NCBI GenBank assembly: GCA_017993715.1
Contig: JAGOME010000001.1
Location: forward strand, 85,112 to 149,111
Length of the DNA stretch: 64,000 nucleotides
From: Phycicoccus sp.
GTDB taxonomy: Bacteria; Actinomycetota; Actinomycetes; Actinomycetales; Dermatophilaceae
Direction of reading: 5' to 3'
Part shown: one piece after another, positions 54,356 to 63,902 of the stretch
Numbering within the stretch: position 1 is the first letter of the stretch
How the letters are laid out: each line of letters starts with the position of its first letter
Made by a program: the position numbers and the translations under genes
The notes under the pieces: generated by a model
What the model was told of the DNA's origin: nothing
The model's database searches: none
The model's input: the letters and a program-made list of their open reading frames with translations, nothing else

Positions 54356-55630
54356 TCAGGCCAGGCCGAGCTCGTGCGCTTCTTCCCAGAGCTCCTCACG
54401 CACGTCGGGGTGGGCGGCGTCGCGGATGAGGTGCCGGGCCTGCGCCTGCTGGCTGTACCCGAAGAGCTCGGCGATGCCGTTCTCGGTGACGATGGCGGTC
54501 TGCTGGAAGCTCGTCACCGGCTCGTCGAGCAGCGGCACAATCGTCGACACGTCAGCCTTGGGATGCCACGACCGCAGCGCGATGAACGCCTGTCCCCCAG
54601 GGCAATGCAGTGCGCCGACGATGAAGTCGGTCTGCCCGCCGAAGCCGGAGAAGATCCGGGCGTTGATCCGCGACGCATTGGCCTGGCCGAACAGGTCGAC
54701 CTCGAGCGCGGTGTTGACCGAGGTCATGAGCCGCTGAGTCGCGATGAGGCCAGGGTCGTTGGTGTGCTCGGTGCGCATCATCCGGACCCGATGGTTGCCG
54801 TCGACGAAGTCGTAGAGCTCCTGAGAGCCGAACAGGAACGAGGTCGTGAGGGGATGGTGTGGGTCGAGGGCGCCGAGCCGGTCGAGCTCGAGGACTCCGT
54901 CGGAGAACATCTCGGTCCAGACCCGCAGGCCCTTGCGGCCGGTGAGCGCTGCGAGCGTGGCGTCGGGCACTGCGCCGATACCGAGCTGGAGCGTGGAGCC
55001 GTCGAGCACTCGGTGGGCGACCCGCGCCCCGATCGTCGCGGAGGCGTCGTCAAGGGCGTGCGGCGTGGCGACCGGGAGTGGCTGCGAGACCTCAATGGCC
55101 AGGTCGACGGCGCTCTCAGGGATCTGGGCGTCGCCAAACGTGTAGGGCATCTGATCGTTGATGACCGCGATGACCCGCCCACTGCGCTGCCGGCAGCCCT
55201 CGATCGCCGCGGGCAAGATGTTGACCTCGATGCCGAGGCTGAGCATGCCGTCGCGTGGCGGCGCGCAGTGCAGGACGACGACATCGGCCGGGATGACCCG
55301 CTTGAGCAGCACCGGGACGAGCGAGAGCCGGCTCGGGACGTAGGCCAGGCCGGGGTGTTTGCGCATGCCGGCTCCGACGAAGCACGTCTCGGCGGTGACG
55401 CCCTCGCGCGTCGGGATCCCGGGCGGGGCGTTGAGCGCATGCAGGATGTAGGTCGGGAGGGCCTCGTCGATGGCCCGCAGCCCCTCCCAGGGGATGGCGA
55501 CATTGCCGCTGACGACGACACGCGGCCCCCGGTCCCCCGACCCGCTGGCCTCGACCTGGTCGTGCACCTGGGCCGTGGCCTTGAGCCCCTGGAGGTGCCG
55601 GACGAGTTCCTCGAAAGTGACGATCCTCAT
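54356..55630 (-). CDS. Acetyl-CoA hydrolase/CoA-transferase family protein
   Basis: Family I-type CoA-transferase (424 aa) akin to 4-hydroxybutyrate CoA-transferase/acetyl-CoA hydrolase. GAGMRKHPG, VLHCAPPR, LQLGIGAVPDATL and the C-terminal RIFSGFGGQTDFIVGA and ITENGIAELFG-like (VTENGIAELFG) motifs are visible; the catalytic Glu should be in the mid-protein ELDRLG/EMFSDG region. Moves CoA between acetate and another short acid. The ATG at 55,630 is preferred over TTG 55,642. Confidence 0.88.
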   Translation of the reverse strand: MRIVTFEELVRHLQGLKATAQVHDQVEASGSGDRGPRVVVSGNVAIPWEGLRAIDEALPTYILHALNAPPGIPTREGVTAETCFVGAGMRKHPGLAYVPSRLSLVPVLLKRVIPADVVVLHCAPPRDGMLSLGIEVNILPAAIEGCRQRSGRVIAVINDQMPYTFGDAQIPESAVDLAIEVSQPLPVATPHALDDASATIGARVAHRVLDGSTLQLGIGAVPDATLAALTGRKGLRVWTEMFSDGVLELDRLGALDPHHPLTTSFLFGSQELYDFVDGNHRVRMMRTEHTNDPGLIATQRLMTSVNTALEVDLFGQANASRINARIFSGFGGQTDFIVGALHCPGGQAFIALRSWHPKADVSTIVPLLDEPVTSFQQTAIVTENGIAELFGYSQQAQARHLIRDAAHPDVREELWEEAHELGLA

Positions 55631-55807
55631 GACCCCAGTCAACTCCCCTCTCGGGGCCCCGCGCCTGCCAGGGGTGCCTACGCCCCACGAGCGCGGCGCT
55701 ACGCTATCCCGTCGGGGCCATCCGTTGTGGGATGCCCCGCGTCGGGAGATCGCCGTTGGGCCTGCCCGCGCGGAGGAGCCCGACGACCAGTCCTAAGAGG
55801 TGAGCAG

Positions 55808-57625
55808 ATGGGTAAGGGTGGCGCACGCCGCATTGACCCTCGCGACCGGGCTCAGTTGGCGGAATCGCCTGTGCGGCTGGGTCGCGTGCTGCGCCTGTTC
55901 CGCCCGCACTGGTGGCGGATTGCGCTCATCGTTGTGGTGATCGCCGAGACCTCCCTCGTCGCGCTGGGTCAGCCCCTGCTGATCAAGGTGATGGTGGATC
56001 GAGCCATCCCTCAGGTCAACCGTCCCCTTTTGCTGCTCTGCTTTGTCGGTCTCATCCTGGTGGCCGCCGCGAACGGCATTCTGGGGATCGTCCAAGCGTG
56101 GCAGACGACCTCGGCCGGGCAGGCTGTCATGAACGACCTGCGCACGTCGGTGTTCGACCATCTGCAGCGCATGTCGATGGTGTTCTTCACCCGGACCCGC
56201 GGCAGCGAAATCCAGTCTCGCCTCACTCACGACATCGGTGGCCTGCAGTCGATCGTCACCAATACTGCGACGTCGATCATCGCCAGCGTCACGACGGTGA
56301 CCGCGACAACCGTGGCGATGCTCGCGCTCAGCCCGCCGCTGACGCTGCTGACGGCCATCGTCTTGCCGCCGGCGATCCTGGTCACTCGTCGCATTGCGCG
56401 GATGCGGCGCACGATCACGTTGGAACGTCAGCGCACGCTGGTGGACATGACCGGTCAGATCGAGGAAGCGCTGTCCGTGAACGGCGCCTTGCTGACCAAA
56501 CTCCTCGGCATCGCTCCGCTGCTGGGTCGCCAGTTCGCGGCGACGTCGGGACTGCTTGCTGCCGTCGAGATCCGGTCTCGCATGGCCGGACGCGGACGGT
56601 TGGCCGCCATGGACTTCGTCTTTGCGGCGATCCCGGCGCTGGTCTTCCTCGCCGCCGGGTACCCGGCGTGGGTTGGCGAACTCTCCCTCGGCACGATCAT
56701 CGCCTTCACGACCCTGCAGGCGGCGATCTTTCGACCCCTGATGAATCTGCTGAATCTTGGCGCTGACTGGATCGCCTCGATGGCTTTGCTCAGCAGGATC
56801 TTCGGCTATCTCGATCTCCCTGTTGAGGTGCCCGAGCCCACCCACCCTGTCGCGCTCGACCCGCGCACGCTGCGAGGGGAGGTGCGCTTCGAGCACGTGA
56901 GTTACCGATATCCCGGCACGGACAGCGATGTCCTGCGCGCGGTATCCCTCCACCTCCCTGCAGGCAGTTCGGTTGCCGTGGTCGGCGAGACAGGGTCGGG
57001 CAAGACCACCCTCGGCTCGCTCTTGGCACGCCTGGCCGACCCCACCGGGGGACGAATTACGATCGATGGCATTGATCTGCGGGATACGAGCACGGCCGAG
57101 CGCAGCGCTGTCATCGGGGTGGTCAACCAGAGCCCTTACCTCATCCATGCCTCCATTGCGGACAATCTCCTGCTGGCCAAGGCCGATGCGTCCGTCGAGG
57201 ACCTGTGGGAGGCCCTTGAGGCGGCCCAGATCGCGACCCTCGTGCGCGCCCTCCCGGAGGGCCTGGACACCATCGTCGGGGCGCACGGCCAGCGACTCTC
57301 GGGAGGGGAGCGCCAGCGGCTATCGATTGCCCGCACCCTGCTGCGCAATCCGCGAATCCTGGTTCTGGACGAGGCGACCAGCGCGCTGGATACCCGCACG
57401 GAGTCAAGCGTGCAGGAGGCGCTGTCGGCACTCGCCCACGGGCGGACCACGCTGACCATTGCCCATCGGATCTCCACGATCCGAGAGGCCGATCGCATTT
57501 GCGTCCTCGCGGATGGGGCCATCGTCGAGGAAGGGACGTTTGATCAGTTGTGGATGGCAGGGGGAAGGTTCACCGAACTAGCAGCCAAGGCGGACGCGGC
57601 GCACCGGTGGGGGCCGGTCCGATGA
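55808..57625 (+). CDS. ABC-type exporter (fused membrane and ATPase domains)
   Basis: Half-size exporter (605 aa): six membrane helices at about 35-330, then an ATPase domain with Walker A GETGSGKTT near 395, signature LSGGERQR near 497, Walker B LVLDEATSALD near 516 and the H-loop in LTIAHRIST. Works as a homodimer or with another half-transporter for lipids, peptides or drugs. GAGGTGAGC precedes the ATG. It overlaps the CotH-like gene by 4 bases. The frame is open upstream to 54,248, but that is antisense of the CoA-transferase. Confidence 0.93.
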   Translation: MGKGGARRIDPRDRAQLAESPVRLGRVLRLFRPHWWRIALIVVVIAETSLVALGQPLLIKVMVDRAIPQVNRPLLLLCFVGLILVAAANGILGIVQAWQTTSAGQAVMNDLRTSVFDHLQRMSMVFFTRTRGSEIQSRLTHDIGGLQSIVTNTATSIIASVTTVTATTVAMLALSPPLTLLTAIVLPPAILVTRRIARMRRTITLERQRTLVDMTGQIEEALSVNGALLTKLLGIAPLLGRQFAATSGLLAAVEIRSRMAGRGRLAAMDFVFAAIPALVFLAAGYPAWVGELSLGTIIAFTTLQAAIFRPLMNLLNLGADWIASMALLSRIFGYLDLPVEVPEPTHPVALDPRTLRGEVRFEHVSYRYPGTDSDVLRAVSLHLPAGSSVAVVGETGSGKTTLGSLLARLADPTGGRITIDGIDLRDTSTAERSAVIGVVNQSPYLIHASIADNLLLAKADASVEDLWEALEAAQIATLVRALPEGLDTIVGAHGQRLSGGERQRLSIARTLLRNPRILVLDEATSALDTRTESSVQEALSALAHGRTTLTIAHRISTIREADRICVLADGAIVEEGTFDQLWMAGGRFTELAAKADAAHRWGPVR

Positions 57626-59337
57626 GGCGATCGGCCGGGCTCTACGTCCTCATGGTGGCGGGGCTGGTTTTGGGGCTGGGCGCTTTGGGGATCACGTGGG
57701 CGGCCACCGATCAGACCAGCACGCTCGCCCAGCGGCTCGCGTCGTCGGGATCCTCGCTGTCCGTGACGAACGACGGGTCGACGGCGGTGTGGACGGCGGC
57801 ATTCGATGCGGCGGTGGTCAACGAAAAGGACGTCCAGCTGCAGGTCAAGGATCTCAAGACCCGCCTGACCTATACCGAAAACGGCCAGACGATGCCCGTA
57901 GCAAACTGGCAGGACGAGGCGTCATGGCGCACGATCGGGATCGCCACGCTGCACGACGGCAAGGCTGATTTCGCGGTGGAGCATCCGCTTGGGGTGGAGC
58001 ACGAGTATCGCGCGGTGATCAACCCGGGACCGAGTGCCCTCACCACGCAAACCGTGACGTATGCCGCGCCGCGGCTGCACGTCGAGGACACCCTCCCCAC
58101 GCTCTATCTCGACACCAACGATGGAGCCAAGATCGACAGCAAGGTTGCCTCGTGGGAGGGCCGGGTGCAGGTCGTCGCGGGCACCGATCCGCAATGCGCG
58201 ACCACCGAGCCCCTGCTGGCCAAGCTGTCCGGTCGGGGCAACTCGACGTGGGAGATGGAAAAGCCGGGCCTGAACATCAACCTCGACAAGAAGGCGGGAT
58301 TGTGCGGGTTGGCTCCGGGTAAGAAGTGGGCGCTGATCGCCAGCTACTACGACCGTTCGCTCCTCAGGACGAGCGTCGCGATGCACCTTGGGCAGCAACT
58401 CGATGGCCTGGCCTGGACCCCGCACACCGTGCCGGTCGACCTCTACGTCAACGGTGAGTATCGCGGGCTCTATCAGCTCGTCGAGCGCCTGGCGATCTCC
58501 ACGGGGCGGATCGACATCGACGAGATCGGCAACGATGACCCCGCCGTGGACTGGAATGCCGCACCCGCCGTGACCGGCGGCTATCTAGTCGAGTGGGACT
58601 CCAGAGCCGACGGGGAGAACGTCATCGAGCTCAACACACGCGGGCACCTCGTCATCCACGAGCCCGCCAACGAGGCCGACGGCACAGGTGTCACGGTCGA
58701 GCAGCTCACCTACATCAAGGATTACCTGCTCACGGCGGATGCTGCCTTGGACGCGGACACGTTCACTGATCCGGACGTGGGTTGGCGGCACTACATCGAC
58801 GAGCGGTCAGCCGTGGACTACTTCATCGTGCAGGAGTACGTGAAGAACATCGACGGCAACTTCAACACGTCGGTGTACATGTACAAGGAGCGGGACACGG
58901 CGGCTGGCCCCGGGAAGTTGCATCTGGGTCCGCTGTGGGACTTCGACGAGTCAATGGGCGATGCGGTCTATGGCGGCGATGTCGGGGCGCCCCAGGGGTG
59001 GTGGTTGCGCGACTTCAACCCCTACATCCCGAATCAGATCCCGACGATCGAGGTCGGAACGTGGTGGGATCGACTCAATGCCGACCCCGAGTTCCAGGCC
59101 GCAGTGGCCACGCGCTGGCAGGAGTTGCGCCCGGTCTTCGAGGAACTGCCCGGGTTCATCGACGCCGAGAGCACGCGGATCTCGAGCGGAGCAGCCGCCA
59201 ATTTCGAGCGCTGGAGCGTGGACGAGCGCCTTGAGGAGGCCCACGTCGTGCAGGGCTCCTGGGAGGGTGAGATCGCCTACCTCAAGGACTGGACGACCGC
59301 GCGCACGGACTGGCTCAACAGCCAGTGGAGCCCATAG
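57622..59337 (+). CDS. CotH-kinase family protein, membrane-anchored or secreted
   Basis: CotH family (571 aa). One hydrophobic N-terminal segment at about 5-28 acts as signal or anchor; residues about 30-170 form a beta-rich domain; the CotH kinase part has LSGRGNSTWEMEKPGLNI, LIASYYDRSLLR, DLYVNGEYRGLYQLVERL and LGPLWDFDESMGD (metal/ATP region Asp). CotH proteins phosphorylate spore-coat proteins in Bacillus; actinobacterial homologues are extracytoplasmic with unknown targets. Co-transcribed with the ABC exporter, which may export its substrate. Confidence 0.9.
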   Translation: MRRSAGLYVLMVAGLVLGLGALGITWAATDQTSTLAQRLASSGSSLSVTNDGSTAVWTAAFDAAVVNEKDVQLQVKDLKTRLTYTENGQTMPVANWQDEASWRTIGIATLHDGKADFAVEHPLGVEHEYRAVINPGPSALTTQTVTYAAPRLHVEDTLPTLYLDTNDGAKIDSKVASWEGRVQVVAGTDPQCATTEPLLAKLSGRGNSTWEMEKPGLNINLDKKAGLCGLAPGKKWALIASYYDRSLLRTSVAMHLGQQLDGLAWTPHTVPVDLYVNGEYRGLYQLVERLAISTGRIDIDEIGNDDPAVDWNAAPAVTGGYLVEWDSRADGENVIELNTRGHLVIHEPANEADGTGVTVEQLTYIKDYLLTADAALDADTFTDPDVGWRHYIDERSAVDYFIVQEYVKNIDGNFNTSVYMYKERDTAAGPGKLHLGPLWDFDESMGDAVYGGDVGAPQGWWLRDFNPYIPNQIPTIEVGTWWDRLNADPEFQAAVATRWQELRPVFEELPGFIDAESTRISSGAAANFERWSVDERLEEAHVVQGSWEGEIAYLKDWTTARTDWLNSQWSP

Positions 59338-59355
59338 GCGCTGCGCCGCGCCCTC

Positions 59356-59413
59356 CGCGGATACTTCACACCCGCGGGTGTTATAGCCCCCGCGCACGTG
59401 AACAACCCGCGGG
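59356..59413. repeat. Intergenic repeat element, copy B
   Basis: Matches 49,760-49,818: CGCGG, ACTTCACACCCGCGGG, GTTATA and GTGAACAACCCGCGGG in the same order and spacing. ACACCCGCGGGTGT is a perfect 14-base palindrome. It begins about 20 bases after the CotH-like stop, again just beyond a gene end. Confidence 0.75.
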
Positions 59414-59502
59414 CCAGGTCCACGACGTGAGCGGGCGGCATTCGGGAGCGGTCGGCATTCGGAATGTGTCGGGTGACCGATCGGTCGGCTTACGGTTGAC
59501 GT

Positions 59503-59772
59503 ATGTGCCGCAATATCCGCCAGCTCCATAACTTCGAGCCGCCCGCGACCCAGGACGAGGTGTATGCCGCCGCGCTGCAGTACGTCCGCAAGGTGAGCGG
59601 GTCCACGCATCCGAGTCAGGCCAATCAGGAGGCGTTTGACGAGGCCGTCAAGGAGGTTGCGGCGGCGACCCGGCACCTGTTGGGGCACCTGACGACGAGT
59701 GCCCCGCCGAAGGATCGTGACGTTGAGGCGGCCAAGGCCCGGGCGCGGGCACAGGCGCGCTACGGGACCTGA
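59503..59772 (+). CDS. DUF2277 family protein
   Basis: 89-aa protein that fits DUF2277 along its whole length: MCRNIRQLHNFEPPATQDEV at the start, AALQYVRKVSGSTHPS in the middle and DVEAAKARARAQARYG at the end. The invariant Met-Cys-Arg-Asn start suggests metal or thiol chemistry, but the function of the family is not known. No clear operon partner; dnaB follows 424 bases on. Confidence 0.93.
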   Translation: MCRNIRQLHNFEPPATQDEVYAAALQYVRKVSGSTHPSQANQEAFDEAVKEVAAATRHLLGHLTTSAPPKDRDVEAAKARARAQARYGT

Positions 59773-60196
59773 GTTTCGGGTGGGGCGAGTGGGCTACCAG
59801 CGGGTAGCGCGGTGTGTGTTCAGGTCGTGAGACGTACGCCATGTGGATGCGGACACGCCCGGAAGTTTCTCGGCTCCACATGGAGTGGACGACGTTTGTG
59901 CAGGTCACAGGCTTGCACGAGCCTCAGCAAACACACCATCCACAGGGTTGTCCACGGGCTGTGCACACAGCCCACCGGCGTTTTGCACACACGGTCCACA
60001 GGCTGTCCCCAGGGGTGGCGACGCGGGGGCGTTTGTGGCTTGGAGCAGGGGGCGTGGTCGGCCTAGCGTGTGGCGGTCACGGTTTGTGGGCCGGCTCTGT
60101 GGGGGGCTGTCGGTGGCAGATGGCAGTCTGCGAGCCGTGATGACGCGCCTCCATCCGGGGGGTGCGGGTGGTGTTGGTGGAAGGGCTGGGCCTTAG
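59773..60196. other. dnaB leader region with DnaA-box-like sequences
   Basis: No gene seen. Between 59,935 and 60,010 there are several TCCACA-type words: TCCACA (59,939-59,944), TTGTCCACG (59,948-59,956, 8 of 9 with TTGTCCACA), GGTCCACA (59,993-60,000) and TTTTGCACACA nearby. These resemble actinobacterial DnaA boxes. The region must also hold the dnaB promoter. Confidence 0.5.
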
Positions 60197-62854
60197 GTGA
60201 CGATCGCCGAGTTGGGGCGCTCCCTCGGGGGGTCGATGGACGGGGCCGGTCCGGGGGACGACCGGCTGCCGCCGCAGGATCTCGGGGCCGAGCAGTCGGT
60301 GCTCGGGTCGATGCTGCTGTCCAAGGACGCCATCGCGGAGTCGCTGGAGCTGTGCAAGGCGACGGACTTCTATCGGCCGGCGCACGAGTCGATCTTCGAT
60401 GCGGTGCTGGACCTGTTCGGGCGCGGCGAGCCCGCCGACGCGATCACCGTCGCCGACGAGCTGACCAAGCGCGGCGACCTCGCCCGGGTCGGCGGGGCGG
60501 CGTATCTGCACCAGCTCATCCAGTCGGTGCCGACGGCGGCCAACGCGTCGTATTACGCGGAGATCGTCCACGAGCGGGCTGTGCTGCGGCGCCTGGTCGA
60601 GGCCGGGACGCGGATCGTGCAGATGGGCTACGGGCAGGGCGAGGGTGATGTCGAGGACATCGTCAACCGTGCCCAGGCCGAGGTGTATGCCGTGGCGGAC
60701 AAGCGGGGCGGCGAGGACTATCGGATCCTTGCGGACCTGCTCAACGACACGATGGAGGAGATCGAGGCCGCCTCGGGGCGCACCGACGAGATGACGGGGG
60801 TGCCGACGGGGTTCTATGAGCTCGATGAGCTGACGCACGGCCTGCACCCGGGGCAGATGATTGTCGTGGCAGCTCGCCCGGCCGTGGGCAAGTCGACGCT
60901 GGGAATTGACATCGCCCGCTCGGCCGCGATCAAGCACAAGCTGGCGACGGCGGTGTTCTCGCTCGAGATGTCGCGCACCGAGATCACCACCCGCATCCTG
61001 TCCGCTGAGGCGACGATCCAGTTGCAGGACTTGCGCAAGGGCCTCAAGGGTCAGGAGCAGTGGACCAAGCTCGCCCGGGTGATGGGTCAGATCTCAGACT
61101 CGCCACTGTTCATCGACGACTCCCCCAACCTGTCCCTGATGGAGATCCGGGCCAAGGCGCGGCGCCTGAAGCAGCAGCACAATCTCAAGCTGATCATCAT
61201 CGACTATTTGCAGCTGATGTCGTCGGGCAAGAAGGTCGAGTCGCGCCAGCAGGAGGTGGCGGAGTTCTCCCGGGCCTTGAAGTTGCTGGCCAAGGAGATC
61301 GAGGTGCCGGTCATCGCGATTTCGCAGTTGAACCGTGGACCTGAACAGCGCACCGACAAGCGCCCGCAAATGTCCGATCTTCGTGAATCCGGTTGCCTGC
61401 CAGGCGAGACGCGCATCTTGCGGGCCGATACGGGTGCCGAGGTGACCATTGGCGAGCTGGCTGCGTCCGGGGAGCGGGACATCACGGTGTGGGCCCTGGA
61501 CGATGGGCTGCGCTACACGAAGCGGACCATGACCCACGCGTTCTCGACGGGCGTCAAGCCCGTGCATCGCCTGACGTTTGCTTCGGGGAAGACGTTGCGG
61601 GCGACCGAGAACCATCCCTTCCTCACCTATGAGGGGTGGCGACAGTTGGCGACGCTGCGGACCGGTGATCGGGTCGCGGTCCCCCGCCACGTGCCCTCGC
61701 CGCTGGTGCTGACCGATTGGGCGGACAGCCGGGTCATCCTGTTGGCGCACCTCATTGGTGATGGATCGTTCGTGCGGCGTCAGCCGATCCGGTACGCCAG
61801 CATTGACGAAGAGAATCTCGTCGCCGTCACCAAGGCTGCACTCACCTTCGGGGTGGCCGCCGTGCGTGATGACTACGCGGCGGCGCGCTGCACGACGCTG
61901 CGCCTGCGGGCCCCGTTCCACTTGACTCATGGCGTGCGCAATCCGATGGCGGAGTGGCTCGATGACCTGGGGCTCTTCGGGGCGCGCTCGCATGAGAAGT
62001 TCGTGCCGGAAGCGGTGTTCAGCCTGCCCAAGGCACAGATCGCCTTGTTCGTGCGGCACCTGTGGGCCACCGACGGCTCCGTGACGGTTCGCAAGGATGG
62101 CCGCGGAGGGCGCATCTACTACGCCTCGACCTCTCGTCGCCTAATCGATGACGTGTCGCGCCTGTTCTTGAGGTTCGGCATCCAGGTCCGGGTCCGGACC
62201 ACCCGCAAGGCGGGGTATCGCGACGGCTACACGCTGGACATCTCTGGGGTCGACAGTCAGCGTCGATTCCTGCAGGAGATCGGTGTGCACGGAGGACGAG
62301 GGGTCGCGGCGGCGCGGCTGTTGGAGATCGTTCGCGGGATCACGGCCAACACCAATGTCGACGCTGTTCCCCGGCAAGTGTGGGATGACGTGCGTGAGCA
62401 GATGAGCTCGCAGGGTATGACGACCCGAGAGTTCCAGGCATCGCTGGGCACCCAGTACTGCGGGTCAGCCCTGTATGCCTCTGCTCCGTCGCGGGCACGG
62501 CTGGCGCGGGTCGCCGAGGTCCTGCACGACGCGGATCTCGAGATGATGGCGACCAACGATGTCTTCTGGGACACGGTGGTGTCCGTCGAGGTCGATGGCG
62601 TCGAGGAGGTCTACGACGCGACCGTGCTGGACTGCCACAACTTCATCGCCAACGGTGTCGCCGTGCACAACTCGATCGAGCAGGACGCCGACGTGGTCAT
62701 TCTGCTGCACCGGGATCGCTCTGACCCCGAGCGCGACGGCGAGGCCGACGTCATCGTGGCCAAGCACCGAAATGGCCCCACTAAAGACCTGATCTTGGCC
62801 TTCCAAGGCCACTACAGCCGCTTCAACAACATGGCGCGCGACGGCGGCTACTGA
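60197..62854 (+). CDS. dnaB: Replicative DNA helicase with in-frame intein
   Basis: Precursor of 885 aa. N-extein (1-399): the N-terminal DnaB domain (LGAEQSVLGSMLLSKDAIAE), linker, and RecA-like core with Walker A ARPAVGKST near 231-239 and IIIDYLQLMS (Walker B). C-extein resumes SIEQDADVVILLHRD and ends in FNNMARDGGY. Removing the intein leaves 459 residues, the normal DnaB length. The start is GTG at 60,197; an internal ATG at about codon 14 is possible. Hexameric 5'-3' helicase unwinding the replication fork. Confidence 0.97.
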   Translation: MTIAELGRSLGGSMDGAGPGDDRLPPQDLGAEQSVLGSMLLSKDAIAESLELCKATDFYRPAHESIFDAVLDLFGRGEPADAITVADELTKRGDLARVGGAAYLHQLIQSVPTAANASYYAEIVHERAVLRRLVEAGTRIVQMGYGQGEGDVEDIVNRAQAEVYAVADKRGGEDYRILADLLNDTMEEIEAASGRTDEMTGVPTGFYELDELTHGLHPGQMIVVAARPAVGKSTLGIDIARSAAIKHKLATAVFSLEMSRTEITTRILSAEATIQLQDLRKGLKGQEQWTKLARVMGQISDSPLFIDDSPNLSLMEIRAKARRLKQQHNLKLIIIDYLQLMSSGKKVESRQQEVAEFSRALKLLAKEIEVPVIAISQLNRGPEQRTDKRPQMSDLRESGCLPGETRILRADTGAEVTIGELAASGERDITVWALDDGLRYTKRTMTHAFSTGVKPVHRLTFASGKTLRATENHPFLTYEGWRQLATLRTGDRVAVPRHVPSPLVLTDWADSRVILLAHLIGDGSFVRRQPIRYASIDEENLVAVTKAALTFGVAAVRDDYAAARCTTLRLRAPFHLTHGVRNPMAEWLDDLGLFGARSHEKFVPEAVFSLPKAQIALFVRHLWATDGSVTVRKDGRGGRIYYASTSRRLIDDVSRLFLRFGIQVRVRTTRKAGYRDGYTLDISGVDSQRRFLQEIGVHGGRGVAAARLLEIVRGITANTNVDAVPRQVWDDVREQMSSQGMTTREFQASLGTQYCGSALYASAPSRARLARVAEVLHDADLEMMATNDVFWDTVVSVEVDGVEEVYDATVLDCHNFIANGVAVHNSIEQDADVVILLHRDRSDPERDGEADVIVAKHRNGPTKDLILAFQGHYSRFNNMARDGGY
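61394..62671 (+). other. DnaB intein with LAGLIDADG-type homing endonuclease
   Basis: Residues 400-825 (426 aa) inserted in RESG / SIEQ, the same insertion point as the classic Ssp DnaB intein. Block A starts CLPGETRIL (Cys400); block B ENHPFLTYEGW has the conserved His; blocks C and E are LAHLIGDGSF and FVRHLWATDGSV, the two endonuclease motifs each with the acidic residue; block F/G ends YDATVLDCHNFIANGVAVHN followed by Ser826. All splicing residues (Cys1, block B His, penultimate His, Asn, +1 Ser) are present, so self-splicing is expected. Confidence 0.95.
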
Positions 62855-62922
62855 TGTGTCGAGATGCAGCCAATCTTGCGCAGCGGGCAAGGGTATGTAA
62901 CATAAACCCCGCGTTATGAGGG

Positions 62923-63228
62923 ATGCGCTGGACGGGCGTCAGGCTTATGGAAGTGCTAGGGGTCACGGCCCCCCAGATGCTGCCTTTGCCGCGCGTGGCG
63001 ATGGCCCAGGGGGGGCTCTGTCGCCTCCTCGCGTACGGTGCGCTCGACAAGGTCGCTCCCTACGCCGCGAGTAACGATATGGACCGGGTACTCGAGCAAA
63101 ACGGTGGCCCGCACGACGTGCTCGTGTTCCCCAACTCTGGACACGCACTGAACCGCGACGCGAACATGGCTGACCAGCTCGGCGGCCTCATCAACGACTA
63201 TCTGAGCACGTATGCCCCGCTGGGTTGA
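62923..63228 (+). pseudogene. Alpha/beta-hydrolase C-terminal fragment
   Basis: From about 63,025 the frame matches the C-terminal third of an alpha/beta hydrolase: LLAYGALDKVAPYAASND (catalytic Asp), HDVLVFPNSGHALNRD (catalytic His) and a final helix INDYLSTYAPLG. The part with the nucleophile serine is missing, and the about 35 residues before the match look unrelated. It lies between dnaB and insertion-sequence debris, so it was probably cut by an insertion or deletion. Confidence 0.7.
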
Positions 63229-63305
63229 GCCCCTACGCGGAATCAGGGACTGCTGCACGGATAGGTGACACCTGACCTGTGGTGCTGTGTGGCACCGCTG
63301 GAAGG

Positions 63306-63872
63306 ATGAGCACCATGCCCAAGGCGTATCCGAAGGAGTTCCGCGAGGACGTGATCCGGGTTGCCCGGAACCGTGAGGACGGGACGACCGTGAGACAGAT
63401 CGCGACCGATTTCGGGATCAGCGAGTCGTGCCTGACGAACTGGCTCATGAAGGCCGACGTGGAAGAGGGAAACCGGCCGGGTGTCTCCTCGTCGGAGTTG
63501 TCCGAGTTGGGGGACATCAGTTTGTGCCTCTATGACGTGACCACGCTCTATTTCGAGGCGGAGAACGAAGACGACCTCCGCAAAGTTGGCTACTCCAAGG
63601 AACGCCGTGTCGACCCCCAAGTCGTGGTCGGGCTGCTGGTTGACCGGGCCGGGTTCCCGTTGGAGATCGGCTGCTTCGAAGGGAACACGGCCGAGACCAC
63701 CACGCTGATCCCGATCATCGAGGGCTTCCAAGCCCGGCACGGCCTGACCGACTTCGTCATCGTCGCGGACGCCGGGATGCTCTCAGCGAGCAATCTGAAA
63801 GCGTTGGACGAGGCGGGCCTGAAGTTCATTGTCGGGTCCCGCGTCACCAAAGCCCCTACCGAGGGTGTCAAG
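63306..63872 (+). pseudogene. Chimeric transposase frame: IS3 OrfA start joined to IS1634-type fragment
   Basis: The frame opens with MPKAYPKEFREDVIRVARNR and a helix-turn-helix (VRQIATDFGISESCLTNWL), the start of an IS3 OrfA. Near 63,505 it passes, still in frame, to DISLCLYDVTTLYFEAENED, LRKVGYSKERRVDPQVVVGL and FVIVADAGMLSASNLKALDE, the core of an IS1634-type DDE transposase, whose own start is absent. It runs into the terminal sequence of another IS3 element at about 63,873. The fusion is an accident of insertion or deletion; neither part can be active alone. Confidence 0.8.
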
Positions 63873-63902
63873 TTGGGGTTGACCCCGTTTCGTGGACATC
63901 GG

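Noticed and set aside
54248..57625. 1,125-residue protein with an ABC exporter at its end
   Set aside because: The first about 520 codons are antisense of the CoA-transferase. The true start is at 55,808 with a ribosome-binding site.
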